Of a stretch of DNA of 64,000 nucleotides, positions 1 to 9,628 are shown piece by piece; the stretch's first letter is position 1; each line of letters begins with the position of its first letter. The position numbers and the translations under genes are program-made. The stretch comes from Bacillus sp. SA1-12. GTDB taxonomy: Bacteria; Bacillota; Bacilli; Bacillales; Bacillaceae. Below the pieces are notes generated by a model that saw only the letters and a program-made list of their open reading frames with translations, ran no database searches and was not told the DNA's origin. The DNA is taken from the NCBI RefSeq assembly GCF_000981385.1, contig NZ_LATZ01000012.1, positions 36,394 through 100,393 on the forward strand. Reading direction: 5' to 3'.

Positions 1-27
1 GGAAACAAAAATATTTTTGTTATAAGG

Positions 28-135
28 GATAGGCACTTCGACATCCACCTTGCCATGGTCCTTCTTGTAGGTAAAGGACACCTTCAATTCCTGAGACCTT
101 ATTTGCCCTGGGCTGACCAAGGCGCTTGCAAATTT
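28..135. repeat. Dispersed intergenic repeat, family B (partial copy)
   Basis: The stretch ends in GGGCTGACCAAGGCGCTTGC. Nearly the same end recurs at about 40390-40411 and 58730-58752, and inverted near 41880-41900. Its left half is degenerate. This type of element (starting near TCTAGCTCC, ending AAGGCGCTTGC) is scattered between genes in many Bacillus-like genomes. No coding function is inferred for the first 197 bases. Confidence 0.5.
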
Positions 136-197
136 GTCCAATGTAAAGAAATAGAACGCGTATGCTTGATCTTTGGATAAGACCGCAAAGAAACTTA

Positions 198-226
198 TCA
201 TATTTTTCTCCCTTTCCACATACATC
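198..226 (+). promoter_or_regulatory. Sigma-E-type promoter of spoVID
   Basis: TCATATT at 198-204 matches the sigma-E -35 consensus (KMATATT). After 14 bases, CATACA at 219-224 matches the -10 consensus (CATACANT). Transcription would start near 232, about 45 bases before the spoVID start. Mother-cell sigma-E control is established for spoVID in B. subtilis; its use here is inferred. Confidence 0.7.
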
Positions 227-274
227 TGTAATGTCATAGTAATTTGTTAGGCTATTTGAAAGGAGGAAATATCT

Positions 275-1435
275 TTGCCACAGGATAAAGAACAATTACG
301 CTTTTCTGTAGAAGAATCAGTCTGGTTTCAAAAAGGACAGGAAGTATCCGAACTATTAACTATTTCATTAGAACCTGATATTACAATCCATGAGCATGAT
401 CAGTACATTTCCATTAGAGGTGCACTTCAACTTACGGGTGAATACAAAATAGATAACGAAGCAAAGGTGCAAGACCAATTTGAATATGCAAATGTACGGT
501 ATGTAAATGAAGTATCTACTCGTGAAGATGGTATAAGCATATTAAATCACCGTTTTCCGGTGGATATCACGATTCCAAGCAATAGAATTGAAGATTTAAA
601 TGATGTATATGTAGCCATTGAATCATTTGATTATGAGCTTCCAGAGTTAAAATGTCTAAGATTAGTGGCTGACTTATCAATTGGTGGTATAACAAACGAG
701 CAGCCTCAACAACAGGTTGCCGACGAAGTGGAAAGCGAAGAAGAAGAGGCATTAGAACCGCTTTTTAGAGGGGAACAACAGGAAGAAACTTTTGAATATG
801 ACAGCCAACCTTCACCGCCGTCATTTGAGCAAAGACCATCTAATCCTTTCTCATCATTATATCAGGAACCTGAAACTGCTGAGGAAGACGTGGACAAATT
901 GTCATTGAATCATTTTGAGCCGGTAAGTCAATCAGAAAAAGAGACAGTGACAGAAGAAGTAAGTATCGTTGCTTCAATACCAAGACAAGAACAGAACGAA
1001 GAATTGTATGTTGAAAGCAACAAAGAAGAAGAGATTCACGAGGAAGACCTTTATGATCCATTCGTTGTTGAGGTAAGGAAACAGGAAGAAATAGAAGAAG
1101 ATACAGATGGGCCGCCTGAAGTTCAATATTCCTTGTTCTCTAAAGCAGAAACTTTAGAAAACAGCGAGATTGAAGAGGATGTTGAAGAAGAAAGAGAAGA
1201 AGAAAGTAATCCGAAGGATGCACATTATCTAACAAGTCTTTTTGCCCGCGACGATGAAGAGGATTTTTCACGGGTTAAAATGTGTATAGTTCAGCAAGGA
1301 GATACAATAGAGCTGATCTGTGAAAGGTATGATATTACAGTCCAACAGCTTATGAGGGTTAATGATTTCCATGCTGATCAAGATGTTTATGAGGGACAAA
1401 TTCTATACATTCCTGCCTATTCAACAAGTAAATAA
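275..1435 (+). CDS. spoVID: Stage VI sporulation protein D
   Basis: SpoVID is the coat morphogenetic protein that drives encasement of the forespore by the coat and recruits SafA; it acts in the mother cell. The protein has 386 residues: a conserved N-terminal beta-rich domain (about 1-135), a long Glu/Asp-rich low-complexity middle (about 140-325), and a C-terminal LysM domain (about 336-380) containing QQGDTIELICERYDI. The B. subtilis protein is much longer (575 residues), and the middle is where length varies. The start is TTG at 275, chosen because AAAGGAGG lies 7-8 bases upstream. ysxE follows, as in B. subtilis, and a sigma-E-type promoter lies upstream. Identification is secure from the N-terminal domain, the LysM end and the neighbours. 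Confidence 0.93.
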   Translation: MPQDKEQLRFSVEESVWFQKGQEVSELLTISLEPDITIHEHDQYISIRGALQLTGEYKIDNEAKVQDQFEYANVRYVNEVSTREDGISILNHRFPVDITIPSNRIEDLNDVYVAIESFDYELPELKCLRLVADLSIGGITNEQPQQQVADEVESEEEEALEPLFRGEQQEETFEYDSQPSPPSFEQRPSNPFSSLYQEPETAEEDVDKLSLNHFEPVSQSEKETVTEEVSIVASIPRQEQNEELYVESNKEEEIHEEDLYDPFVVEVRKQEEIEEDTDGPPEVQYSLFSKAETLENSEIEEDVEEEREEESNPKDAHYLTSLFARDDEEDFSRVKMCIVQQGDTIELICERYDITVQQLMRVNDFHADQDVYEGQILYIPAYSTSK

Positions 1436-1464
1436 ACATAAGTATATAAATTTATCATTTCAGT

Positions 1465-1596
1465 TTTAACGGGCAGTAAATCCCTTCCTTCAACATTCAA
1501 GATATATAGGGGGTAACTGCCTGTAAAGATCTGATAAGTCTCGTAAGGTTATTTTTTGATCCCTTATTACTCCGAAGGCAGTTGGCCCCGTTAATT
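1465..1596. repeat. Palindromic dispersed repeat, family D, in the spoVID-ysxE gap
   Basis: An inverted ACTGCCCGTTAA motif at about 1469-1480 faces GGGGGTAACTGCC (1509-1521), which in turn can pair with GGCAGTT (1577-1583). The outer ends read TTAACGGG and CCCGTTAA. The same ACTGCCCGTTAA core occurs near 42780 and 48468. RNA from this stretch would be strongly folded. Confidence 0.55.
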
Positions 1597-1651
1597 CTTA
1601 GCAGATTGTGCCAATTATACATTCAAGGGATCATGTTAAATACTTGAAGAA

Positions 1652-1687
1652 ACAGCATGAGGCAGGGTTTACCTCAGCTGTTTTTTT
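1652..1687 (+). terminator. Intrinsic terminator just upstream of ysxE
   Basis: The arms ACAGCATGAGG and CCTCAGCTGT form a 10-bp stem with one bulged A and a 9-base loop, followed by seven T. It lies 35 bases before the preferred ysxE start. It would stop much of the spoVID transcript before ysxE, or act as an attenuator. Confidence 0.75.
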
Positions 1688-1721
1688 CAATTTCTCATTA
1701 GAGGATTTGAGGTGTCAAACA

Positions 1722-2750
1722 TTGGCTATACAAGTTCACGAACTAAGGCCCCTATTAATGGATTATGATATTCGTGCTGAATATATAGAAGATATAAGCA
1801 ATAAAGCCGTCAAGGTTTATACAGACTCTGGAACGTATGTACTAAAGAAGCTCCCAAAACAATTCAACCCTGCCTTTGTCGATTCATTTCGTATTCTAAG
1901 TCAACAAGGTTATAAAGGCTATGTTCCTATAGTGAAGAATCAGCAACTGCAGTACATTACCCAAAAGAACAAGGAATATTATTATTTGATGCCTTGGCTG
2001 GCAAATGAATCAGAGGATGAACTAGATGCACGGCATCAATACTTATTTAAGGAACTCGCTAAGATGCACAGTCGTACGGAAAGGGAAGTAAAATTAAATG
2101 GTCAAGAAGCAGCTAAACATTATGAAGCATTATTGAAAAGCTGGGAAAAGTCAAAACTTGCATATGAAAAATTTGTTGACCAATGTGAGCGAAGATTATA
2201 TCTATCCCCTTTTGAATTACAAGCTGTCACTTATTTTATTGAGGTAAGCCGTGCGATCGATTTCTCAAAAAAGAAGCTGAAAGAATGGTCTGAAGTGATG
2301 GAGGGGAAAGAAAAAGGGAGAATTGTATTAATTCATGGAAAAATATCTTCTCATCATTTTTTATATGATGATCAAGGAACCGGCTATCTTACAAACTTTG
2401 AAAGGGCTAAATATGCTGCACCAATAGATGACTTCCTTATATTCTTGAACCGAACGGCATCCTCGTATCCGACTCAATGTAATGATTGTGTAAACTGGTT
2501 TTATACGTATCAAAAAATCTACCCGTATAAAGAAGAGGAAATGCTGTTATTTTTAAGTTATCTTGCCTTTCCGGATCGGATATGCCGAATCATTCAAAGT
2601 TATGTCAATAATGACGAAATCGAATCTGAGCTGGCAAGGAATCAACAATTGGTAAATGCATACTGGCATTTTAAAAATATAGAATACATCGTCATGAACA
2701 TATCTGAAATGGAAGAGAAGAAGAAAATGCAAGCAGAGTCAGCTGAGTAA
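1722..2750 (+). CDS. ysxE: Spore coat-associated kinase-like protein YsxE
   Basis: This is a member of the CotS/CotI/YutH/YsxE family, spore proteins with an aminoglycoside-phosphotransferase/kinase-like fold. YsxE is expressed in the mother cell; its biochemical role is not established. The frame is open from GTG at 1608, but I prefer TTG at 1722. GAGGTG sits about 7 bases upstream of it, the resulting 342 residues fit the family length, and residues before it overlap a strong terminator. Kinase-like features visible are VKVYTDSGTYVLKK near the N-terminus and VLIHGKISSHHFLYDD, which replaces the usual HGDxxxxN catalytic loop, so catalysis is doubtful. It follows spoVID as in B. subtilis, but a terminator separates the two. 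Confidence 0.85.
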   Translation: MAIQVHELRPLLMDYDIRAEYIEDISNKAVKVYTDSGTYVLKKLPKQFNPAFVDSFRILSQQGYKGYVPIVKNQQLQYITQKNKEYYYLMPWLANESEDELDARHQYLFKELAKMHSRTEREVKLNGQEAAKHYEALLKSWEKSKLAYEKFVDQCERRLYLSPFELQAVTYFIEVSRAIDFSKKKLKEWSEVMEGKEKGRIVLIHGKISSHHFLYDDQGTGYLTNFERAKYAAPIDDFLIFLNRTASSYPTQCNDCVNWFYTYQKIYPYKEEEMLLFLSYLAFPDRICRIIQSYVNNDEIESELARNQQLVNAYWHFKNIEYIVMNISEMEEKKKMQAESAE

Positions 2751-2756
2751 AAATAA

Positions 2757-2788
2757 ATGAGGCGACAAAATGTCAGCCTCATTTTTTT
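2757..2788 (+). terminator. Terminator of ysxE
   Basis: ATGAGGC and GCCTCAT form the stem, with an inner GACA/TGTC pairing, followed by TTTTTT. Confidence 0.85.
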
Positions 2789-2845
2789 ATTTTATTTGTG
2801 GAAAAGTAGGAGCTTATTGCATATTGTGTTTATACAAGAATGCCA

Positions 2846-3037
2846 TTATATCCAATCATAACGAAAAGCAATAGCTAAAAAAATTAAAAGGGCTAGTAAT
2901 AATACATCAAAGGATGTTGGAAAGAATACTGTTCGAATACCTTGAAAAATCGTTAATGGAATAATAATTTGGATGCCGACATCTCTTATTTGTCTTACCC
3001 AAGGCGGAAGTGTGTAAGGGTTATACCGCCGCTTCAT
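2846..3037 (-). CDS. Small membrane protein of unknown function
   Basis: A 63-residue protein with a basic start (MKRRYNPY), a Pro/Trp-containing segment, and two hydrophobic stretches (about residues 21-37 and 43-58), so probably two membrane spans. AAAGGAGG lies upstream of its ATG on the minus strand, which strongly supports translation. It stands alone between ysxE and valS, opposite to both. I do not recognise the family with certainty; small proteins at this site occur in related bacilli. Confidence 0.7.
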   Translation of the reverse strand: MKRRYNPYTLPPWVRQIRDVGIQIIIPLTIFQGIRTVFFPTSFDVLLLALLIFLAIAFRYDWI

Positions 3038-3210
3038 ATCACAACTCCTCCTTTATCTGCTTTAAATGTAATTTTAAGCCTCATTCATGTCTAACATTTA
3101 AAATGAGTAAAAATCAAGCTTTTGCTTGCAGGATATTTGACGTACTATCATCTTATGCACGTCACCCGTGATAGGTGCCCGTATATAAATACGGAAAATT
3201 GGCGAAGATA

Positions 3211-3240
3211 TTGACGGAAAAAAGAATTTTTTAGTAATAT
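3211..3240 (+). promoter_or_regulatory. Probable sigma-A promoter of the valS T-box transcript
   Basis: TTGACG (3211-3216), an 18-base spacer and TAATAT (3235-3240) lie directly upstream of the T-box leader. Confidence 0.55.
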
Positions 3241-3249
3241 AGAATAGAT

Positions 3250-3512
3250 CAATTTCATAACAGTTTAAACGTTGAATGGGAAGAGTACAATTGCCATCTC
3301 CTTACAGAGAGAGAAATCATATGCTGAAAGATTTCTTATGTTGATGCATTGGAAGGTCGCCCAGGAGTTGCTTCTTTGAATACAGTAGGAGAAGCCGGTG
3401 CAAACCGTTATCATTTTAAGTGCATAGACTATTTCTATAGTTTGTGAAAAAAGGTGGTACCGCGAAATTATTCTCCTTTCGTCCTTTTATTGGATGAAAG
3501 GAGTTTTTATTT
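3250..3512 (+). promoter_or_regulatory. T-box leader of valS
   Basis: This is a tRNA-sensing leader. Recognisable parts are a GA-rich stem-I segment (AGAGAGAG, about 3306), a conserved CCGTTATC (3403-3410), the T-box antiterminator sequence AAGGTGGTACCGCG (3451-3464) and an intrinsic terminator made of CTCCTTTC / GAAAGGAG plus a T run (3473-3508). Uncharged tRNA would pair with the T-box, block the terminator and allow valS transcription. GTA at 3385-3387 is my candidate valine specifier codon; this assignment is tentative. Confidence 0.93.
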
Positions 3513-3573
3513 TGTACATAAGTTTTACATGGCTTATGAAATTCGCAGGTAGATAAAGGAGGAAACTATTTAT

Positions 3574-6222
3574 ATGGAAAAGATTGAACAACAACGTGAA
3601 TTACCAACTAAGTATGATCCAAATACAATAGAAAAAAACCGTTATTCCTTTTGGTTAGAAGGAAAATATTTCGAAGCGACAGGTGATGAAACAAAGCAGC
3701 CTTATACGATTGTTATCCCGCCGCCAAACGTTACAGGAAAACTGCATTTAGGCCATGCGTGGGATACAACGCTGCAAGATATTCTTACACGAATGAAAAG
3801 AATGCAGGGCTATGATGTGCTGTGGCTACCTGGAATGGATCATGCAGGAATTGCAACCCAGGCAAAGGTTGAAGCAAAGCTCAAGGAAGATGGCAAATCC
3901 CGTTATGATTTAGGTCGTGAAAAATTTGTTGAAGAAACATGGAAATGGAAAGAAGAGTATGCAGGGCATATTCGTGAACAATGGGCTAAGATTGGCTTAG
4001 GCTTAGATTATACTCGTGAACGGTTTACACTTGATAAAGGGCTATCAAAAGCGGTTAGAGAGGTTTTTGTTACGCTTTATAACAAAGGACTGATTTACCG
4101 CGGAGAATATATTATTAACTGGGACCCGCAAACAAAAACAGCTTTATCTGATATTGAGGTTATTTATAAGGATGTTCAAGGTGCTTTCTATCATATGCGA
4201 TATCCATTAGCAGATGGCAGCGGATCAATTGAAGTGGCTACTACCCGTCCTGAAACCATGCTGGGAGATACTGCTGTAGCTGTACATCCTGAAGATGAGC
4301 GCTATAAGCATTTAATTGGTAAAAAAGTTGTCTTGCCAATTGTTGGCCGAGAAATTCCAATTGTCGGTGATGATTATGTGGATATGGAATTTGGTTCTGG
4401 AGCAGTGAAGATTACACCCGCACACGATCCTAATGACTTTGAACTTGGTAATCGTCATAACTTGGAACGTATTCTTGTTATGAATGAAGACGGGACAATG
4501 AATAAAAATGCTGGAAGCTACAATGGACTAGATCGATTTGAGTGCAGAAAGCAAATCGTAAAAGATCTGCAAGAGCAAGGTGTTCTGTTTAAAATTGAAG
4601 AACATTTGCATTCTGTTGGACACAGTGAAAGAAGCGGTGCAGTTGTTGAACCTTATTTATCAACACAATGGTTTGTTAAAATGCAGCCTTTAGCAGATGA
4701 AGCCATTAAGCTTCAAGAAAAAGAAGAAAAAGTAAATTTTGTTCCAGATCGTTTTGAAAAGACGTACTTACGTTGGATGGAAAATATCCGTGATTGGTGT
4801 ATTTCAAGGCAGCTTTGGTGGGGACATCGTATCCCAGCTTGGTATCATAAAGAAACTGGAGAAGTGTATGTAAATCATGAACCACCGGCCGATAGTGAAA
4901 ATTGGGAGCAGGATAAGGATGTTCTAGATACTTGGTTCAGTTCAGCCCTTTGGCCGTTTTCAACAATGGGATGGCCTGATACGGATTCAGCTGATTTTAA
5001 GCGATACTATCCTACAGATGCTCTTGTTACAGGGTATGATATTATTTTCTTCTGGGTATCGAGAATGATTTTCCAAGGATTGGAATTCACTGGTAAGCGT
5101 CCATTTAAAGATGTATTAATCCATGGACTTGTACGTGATGAGCAAGGGCGCAAAATGAGTAAATCGCTAGGCAATGGTGTCGATCCAATGGAAGTTATTG
5201 ATCAATATGGTGCTGATTCACTGCGATTCTTCCTATCAACAGGAAGCTCGCCAGGACAGGATTTACGTTTCAGCTATGAAAAAGTCGAATCCACTTGGAA
5301 CTTTGCAAATAAGATCTGGAATGCTTCTCGTTTTGCTTTAATGAATATGGATGGTTTAACATACGAGGAAATAGATCTAACAGGAGAAAAATCTGTAGCA
5401 GATAAATGGATTTTAACCAGATTAAACGAAACCATTGAAAATGTTACAAAACTTGCCGATAAGTATGAGTTCGGAGAGGTTGGAAGATTGCTTTATAACT
5501 TTATTTGGGATGATTTCTGTGATTGGTATATTGAAATGGCGAAGCTCCCATTATACGGAGAAGACGAAGCGACGAAAAAGACAACTCGCTCCATTCTTGG
5601 CTATGTCCTTGATCATACAATGAGATTGTTACATCCATTTATGCCATTTATTACAGAAGAAATTTGGCAATCACTCCCACATGAAGGCGAATCTATAACT
5701 GTAGCATCTTGGCCGACCGTAAACAGCGAGCTGACTGATACACAAGCGTCGAATGAAATGAAGCTTTTAGTGGAAGTGATTCGAGCAGTCCGAAATATTC
5801 GCGCTGAAGTGAACACACCAATGAGTAAGCAAATTCAGATGCAAATTAAAGCAAAAGATGAAGAAGTTATGGCTCAGCTTGAAAACAATCGGGCATACAT
5901 TGAGCGCTTCTGTAACACAAGCTCCTTAACAATTGCGACAGATGTAACTACTGAAGAAAAATCGATGACTTCCGTAGTTACTGGTGCAGAAATTATTTTA
6001 CCGCTTGAAGGATTAATCAATATTGAAGAGGAGATTAAAAGGTTAGAAAAAGAACGTGAAAAGCTTGATAAAGAAGTAGAACGCGTTCAGAAAAAATTAG
6101 GAAATGAAGGCTTTTTAAAGAAAGCTCCGGAAAAAGTCATTGAGGAAGAGAAAGCTAAGGAAAAAGATTATCTTGAAAAACGGGAAATTGTGTTAGCAAG
6201 AATCAATGAATTAAAAGGATAA
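3574..6222 (+). CDS. valS: Valine--tRNA ligase
   Basis: ValRS attaches valine to tRNA-Val in the cytosol and edits mischarged threonine. At 882 residues it has the normal length for Firmicutes. The class I signatures are HLGH at residues 58-61 and KMSKS at 527-531. The CP1 editing domain lies between them ([24 protein letters not shown]). An anticodon-binding domain and a C-terminal Lys/Glu-rich coiled coil (about 815-880) complete it. The ATG at 3574 follows AAAGGAGG. Expression is controlled by the T-box leader, and a strong terminator ends the unit before folC. Confidence 0.98.
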   Translation: MEKIEQQRELPTKYDPNTIEKNRYSFWLEGKYFEATGDETKQPYTIVIPPPNVTGKLHLGHAWDTTLQDILTRMKRMQGYDVLWLPGMDHAGIATQAKVEAKLKEDGKSRYDLGREKFVEETWKWKEEYAGHIREQWAKIGLGLDYTRERFTLDKGLSKAVREVFVTLYNKGLIYRGEYIINWDPQTKTALSDIEVIYKDVQGAFYHMRYPLADGSGSIEVATTRPETMLGDTAVAVHPEDERYKHLIGKKVVLPIVGREIPIVGDDYVDMEFGSGAVKITPAHDPNDFELGNRHNLERILVMNEDGTMNKNAGSYNGLDRFECRKQIVKDLQEQGVLFKIEEHLHSVGHSERSGAVVEPYLSTQWFVKMQPLADEAIKLQEKEEKVNFVPDRFEKTYLRWMENIRDWCISRQLWWGHRIPAWYHKETGEVYVNHEPPADSENWEQDKDVLDTWFSSALWPFSTMGWPDTDSADFKRYYPTDALVTGYDIIFFWVSRMIFQGLEFTGKRPFKDVLIHGLVRDEQGRKMSKSLGNGVDPMEVIDQYGADSLRFFLSTGSSPGQDLRFSYEKVESTWNFANKIWNASRFALMNMDGLTYEEIDLTGEKSVADKWILTRLNETIENVTKLADKYEFGEVGRLLYNFIWDDFCDWYIEMAKLPLYGEDEATKKTTRSILGYVLDHTMRLLHPFMPFITEEIWQSLPHEGESITVASWPTVNSELTDTQASNEMKLLVEVIRAVRNIRAEVNTPMSKQIQMQIKAKDEEVMAQLENNRAYIERFCNTSSLTIATDVTTEEKSMTSVVTGAEIILPLEGLINIEEEIKRLEKEREKLDKEVERVQKKLGNEGFLKKAPEKVIEEEKAKEKDYLEKREIVLARINELKG

Positions 6223-6233
6223 GCAGGAAAGAA

Positions 6234-6266
6234 ACTCGGGTGGTGCAGTCAGCTCACCCGAGTTTT
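6234..6266 (+). terminator. Terminator of valS
   Basis: The 9-bp perfect stem ACTCGGGTG / CACCCGAGT is followed by TTTT. Confidence 0.85.
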
Positions 6267-6297
6267 TCAGATCATTTTTCTAAAAGGAGGTATATTT

Positions 6298-7632
6298 ATG
6301 TTTAAACATTATACCGAAGCCCTTAACTGGATTCATGGGCGCTTAAAATTTGGGATAAAGCCGGGCTTAAAAAGAATGGAATGGCTTTTAACGGAATTAG
6401 GGCATCCAGAGAAGAATATTCCGATCATTCATGTAGCAGGTACTAACGGCAAGGGATCGACCATTTCATATATGCTTCACATGCTTATAGAAGGCGGGTA
6501 TAGGGTAGGAAGCTTTACATCCCCATACATAGAGACATTTAATGAGAGGATTAGCGTAAATGGCCAGCCGATATCTGATCAAGAAATGCTTGAGATCGCT
6601 AATGAAGTAAAGCCTTATGTAGAAAAAATTGAGAAAACAGAGTTGGGTGGACCAACTGAATTTGAAATCATTACCACGATGATGTTTCTTTACTTTGGAA
6701 AATACAATAAGCCGGACTTTTTATTATTGGAAACAGGTCTTGGCGGACGACTTGATTCTACAAATATTGCGGAGCCGATTTTATCCATTATTACAACCAT
6801 TGGATATGATCATATGAATATATTAGGCGAAACGATTGCTGAAATTGCTGCAGAGAAGGCAGGGATTATTAAGCATCGTGTTCCGATTATGACGGCTGTC
6901 GAGAACCTGGAGGCTAAAAAAGTTATTAGCGAAGTCGCAAATAGTATGCTGTCAGAAATGTATTCTTTAGGGACAGATCTCAACATTTTACAAAAACAGC
7001 TTCATCAGCAAGGAGAAAGGTTTACGCTTCAAACATCTTATTCAACTTATAAAGATCTCGTTATTTCAATGAAGGGAGAGCATCAAATAAAAAATGCAGC
7101 ATTAGCTGTTTCAGCTATTGATTATCTGATTAAAATGGATAAGGTGAAATTAAGTGATGACCAACTCCGTAAAGGTCTTAAAGGAGCCTATTGGAAAGGC
7201 AGATTTGAGCTTGTAAATAACAATCCAGAAGTCATTATCGATGGGGCCCACAATAAAGAGGGAATTGATAGTTTGCTTGACACGTTAACACGGCATTATC
7301 CTGATAAGAACATCCACATTTTGTTTAGTGCATTAAAGGATAAGGATTATTCACAAATGATTGCGCGGCTATCAAGCATTGCTGCTTCCATGCATTTTAC
7401 CACCTTTGATTTTCCGAGGGCAGCAACTGCATTTGAGCTTTATTCAGCTTGTCAGCTTAAAGAAAAAACCTATTCTGAATCCTGGGAAAAAATAATGGAT
7501 CATCTCCTTGATGAATACATCAACCAAAAAGAAGATTTAGTCGTTGTTACAGGGTCATTATATTTTATTTCACACATACGTGAATATTGTCGAAAAAGAA
7601 ACAAGGAGAATGAGGAAAAAGTAAGAGATTAA
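6298..7632 (+). CDS. folC: Folylpolyglutamate synthase / dihydrofolate synthase
   Basis: FolC uses ATP to add glutamate to dihydropteroate and to extend folate polyglutamates. It belongs to the Mur ligase family. The 444-residue protein shows the ATP loop GTNGKGS at 48-54, the omega-loop region GSFTSPYIETFNERI, the GYDHMNILG segment and the C-terminal Mur-type DGAHN at 315-319. ATG at 6298 follows AAAGGAGG. It is preceded by the valS terminator and followed by the cyclase gene, with a likely separate promoter in between. Confidence 0.96.
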   Translation: MFKHYTEALNWIHGRLKFGIKPGLKRMEWLLTELGHPEKNIPIIHVAGTNGKGSTISYMLHMLIEGGYRVGSFTSPYIETFNERISVNGQPISDQEMLEIANEVKPYVEKIEKTELGGPTEFEIITTMMFLYFGKYNKPDFLLLETGLGGRLDSTNIAEPILSIITTIGYDHMNILGETIAEIAAEKAGIIKHRVPIMTAVENLEAKKVISEVANSMLSEMYSLGTDLNILQKQLHQQGERFTLQTSYSTYKDLVISMKGEHQIKNAALAVSAIDYLIKMDKVKLSDDQLRKGLKGAYWKGRFELVNNNPEVIIDGAHNKEGIDSLLDTLTRHYPDKNIHILFSALKDKDYSQMIARLSSIAASMHFTTFDFPRAATAFELYSACQLKEKTYSESWEKIMDHLLDEYINQKEDLVVVTGSLYFISHIREYCRKRNKENEEKVRD

Positions 7633-7633
7633 A

Positions 7634-7662
7634 ATGACAAAAATTTGAATATTTGCTAAAAT
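7634..7662 (+). promoter_or_regulatory. Candidate sigma-A promoter of the diguanylate cyclase gene
   Basis: ATGACA (7634-7639), a 17-base spacer and TAAAAT (7657-7662), each one base from consensus, lie just after the folC stop and about 40 bases before the next start. Confidence 0.45.
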
Positions 7663-7700
7663 AAGTCCTATCAACCACTATATGGTGAGGGGGCTCTGCT

Positions 7701-9419
7701 TTGGGCAGGAAGATGCAAGCTGCATTATGGATCTGTTGGATTGTTTCAACACCCTTATTTTTAATGATTGCCTATCATATTTCACCGCCAATTTATCAAG
7801 GGTTTCAGTGGGATATAATTGCTTTTCTTTTATTAATGTGTCTTGTTTCTGTATGGCCGATCATCATAAATGAAACACCTATTTTTTATGTACAGGGTGT
7901 TTCACTTGTTGTCTTTTTATTATTTGGTTTATTTATAGAACTTCTTTTAACTCAAATTGCTGTTATTGTTCTCTTATTAAAAGTTCGTGTAGGTTCAAAA
8001 GACCTTTACAGATATCCGTTGAATGCGCTGTTGTTTTACTTTATCTCGATAGGAAGTGCTGCAATTTATTATGAAGCAGGAGGTACACATGGCCGTTTAA
8101 CGGTTAATGAAGATCATCTTTTGGCTATTTTTTTGTATGGACTCTCCATTTTTATTATTAATCAACTCTTATTAAGTATCATCCAGGTTGTTATTTTTAA
8201 AATGAGGTTTGCTTTTTTTACAAGAAGCTTTCTTTGGGAATGCTTTACTTCATTACTAGTTTTTCCGATGGGGATAGGCCTTTACTTTCTATATCTTCAG
8301 GTAGGTATGAAAGCCATATTTTTTGTTGGAACACCTTTTCTATGTTTATCTATTTTTCTCTCACTATATTATAGAAGTCAAAGAATCAATCGTTATTTAC
8401 AGCAAGTAAGTGAAATTGGGCATCAGTTAACTGAGAAATTATATAAAAAAGAGGTCATGGATATTTTCATGGAGAAAGTTGTGAATATGATTCCTGTAGA
8501 AGCGGCTTATTTAATTGATGTCATTGAAAAGGACAAGCTTAAAATTGTAAGAAAATATGAAAATGGGATCATGCATACTGGTAGTGAAGAAGCAAAGTTT
8601 CCTGACCGTGGAATATCTGGTCATGTATATATTATGAGGGAGAGTTTTATTTTCCATAAAAGAAAGCAGTGGAAGCATATTCAGCAATCTCAATTACCTG
8701 AAACAATGGAAAGCATTATTGCTGTGCCGGTTATGAGAAACCAAGCATTAGTTGGGATCGTTATTCTTGCTTCAAATAAAAAACACGCCTTTGATCGGGC
8801 ACAGCTTATGATTATCGATTTATTGTCTGTCTATTTAGGAGTAGCCGTAGAAAATGCTAAAAACTATGAAGAAACAAGAAGACAAAGTGAACATTGTTCA
8901 TTGACCGGCTTATATAATTATCGTTATTTAGAGCAAAAGTTAGAGCGTGATTTCAAAAGGCTGCACCAAAATGAACTAACAGCTTTATCTTTAATCCTAT
9001 TAGATATTGATCATTTTAAAAACGTAAATGATACATATGGACATTACTCTGGTAATGAAGTGCTTATTCAACTATCACACCGTCTGCTAAATTTTGTTAG
9101 AAAAAGAGGAATTGGTACTGTTGCTAGATTTGGTGGTGAGGAGTTTGTCATCCTCTTACCGAATATGGATAAACAAAGCAGTGTTGCGTATGCTGAAGAA
9201 ATTCGTCAATTAATAGCAGATCATCCTTTCGAAATTGATTACTCATTACAGAATAATATAAGCAGATCGATTGCTGTCTTTTTAACAGCAAGTATTGGCA
9301 TAGCCACAGCACCAATTGATGCAGAGGATACTTTCTCTCTCATCAGGCATGCTGATCGTGCCATGTATATTGGAGCGAAAAAGGCTGGGAGGAATAAGGT
9401 GGCAGTTTATGTTAGTTAA
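7701..9419 (+). CDS. Membrane-bound GAF/GGDEF diguanylate cyclase
   Basis: Predicted to make cyclic di-GMP from two GTP. The 572-residue protein has 7-8 hydrophobic segments in residues 1-225, a GAF-like sensor domain (about 245-395) and a GGDEF domain (about 405-572). Substrate and metal residues are present in ILLDIDHFKNVNDTYGH, and the active loop is RFGGEEF with GGEEF at 478-482. The inhibitory I-site (RxxD) is degenerate: the expected position reads RGIG, so product inhibition is probably absent. TTG at 7701 follows a GGTGAGGGGG ribosome site. It sits between folC and comC, where B. subtilis has no such gene. The signal it senses is unknown. Confidence 0.88.
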   Translation: MGRKMQAALWICWIVSTPLFLMIAYHISPPIYQGFQWDIIAFLLLMCLVSVWPIIINETPIFYVQGVSLVVFLLFGLFIELLLTQIAVIVLLLKVRVGSKDLYRYPLNALLFYFISIGSAAIYYEAGGTHGRLTVNEDHLLAIFLYGLSIFIINQLLLSIIQVVIFKMRFAFFTRSFLWECFTSLLVFPMGIGLYFLYLQVGMKAIFFVGTPFLCLSIFLSLYYRSQRINRYLQQVSEIGHQLTEKLYKKEVMDIFMEKVVNMIPVEAAYLIDVIEKDKLKIVRKYENGIMHTGSEEAKFPDRGISGHVYIMRESFIFHKRKQWKHIQQSQLPETMESIIAVPVMRNQALVGIVILASNKKHAFDRAQLMIIDLLSVYLGVAVENAKNYEETRRQSEHCSLTGLYNYRYLEQKLERDFKRLHQNELTALSLILLDIDHFKNVNDTYGHYSGNEVLIQLSHRLLNFVRKRGIGTVARFGGEEFVILLPNMDKQSSVAYAEEIRQLIADHPFEIDYSLQNNISRSIAVFLTASIGIATAPIDAEDTFSLIRHADRAMYIGAKKAGRNKVAVYVS

Positions 9420-9628
9420 TATTCTGAAAGTAACTTGAGGGGAATAGATATTATTTCCCATGCAATAAAAAGTAACCAGTCTATGAAGTATCAGGGCATG
9501 GATTAGTCCTGATATTTCACTAGATTCCTCGTTTGCATTGTAAAAACCCCAATCATTTATCCTCGAATTCATAGGAAAATGCAAATTCTCTCTCAGGAAC
9601 GATTACATTATGAAAAAGGAGCCTCTCT

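Noticed and set aside
20..295. 91-codon minus-strand frame at the window start
   Set aside because: It covers a family B repeat and the spoVID promoter; it has no homology and no ribosome site.
1608..1721. Upstream extension of ysxE from GTG at 1608
   Set aside because: No ribosome site; it crosses a strong intrinsic terminator; family length fits the TTG at 1722.
9282..9584. 100-codon minus-strand frame after the cyclase gene
   Set aside because: It overlaps the end of the GGDEF domain; no ribosome site or recognisable product.
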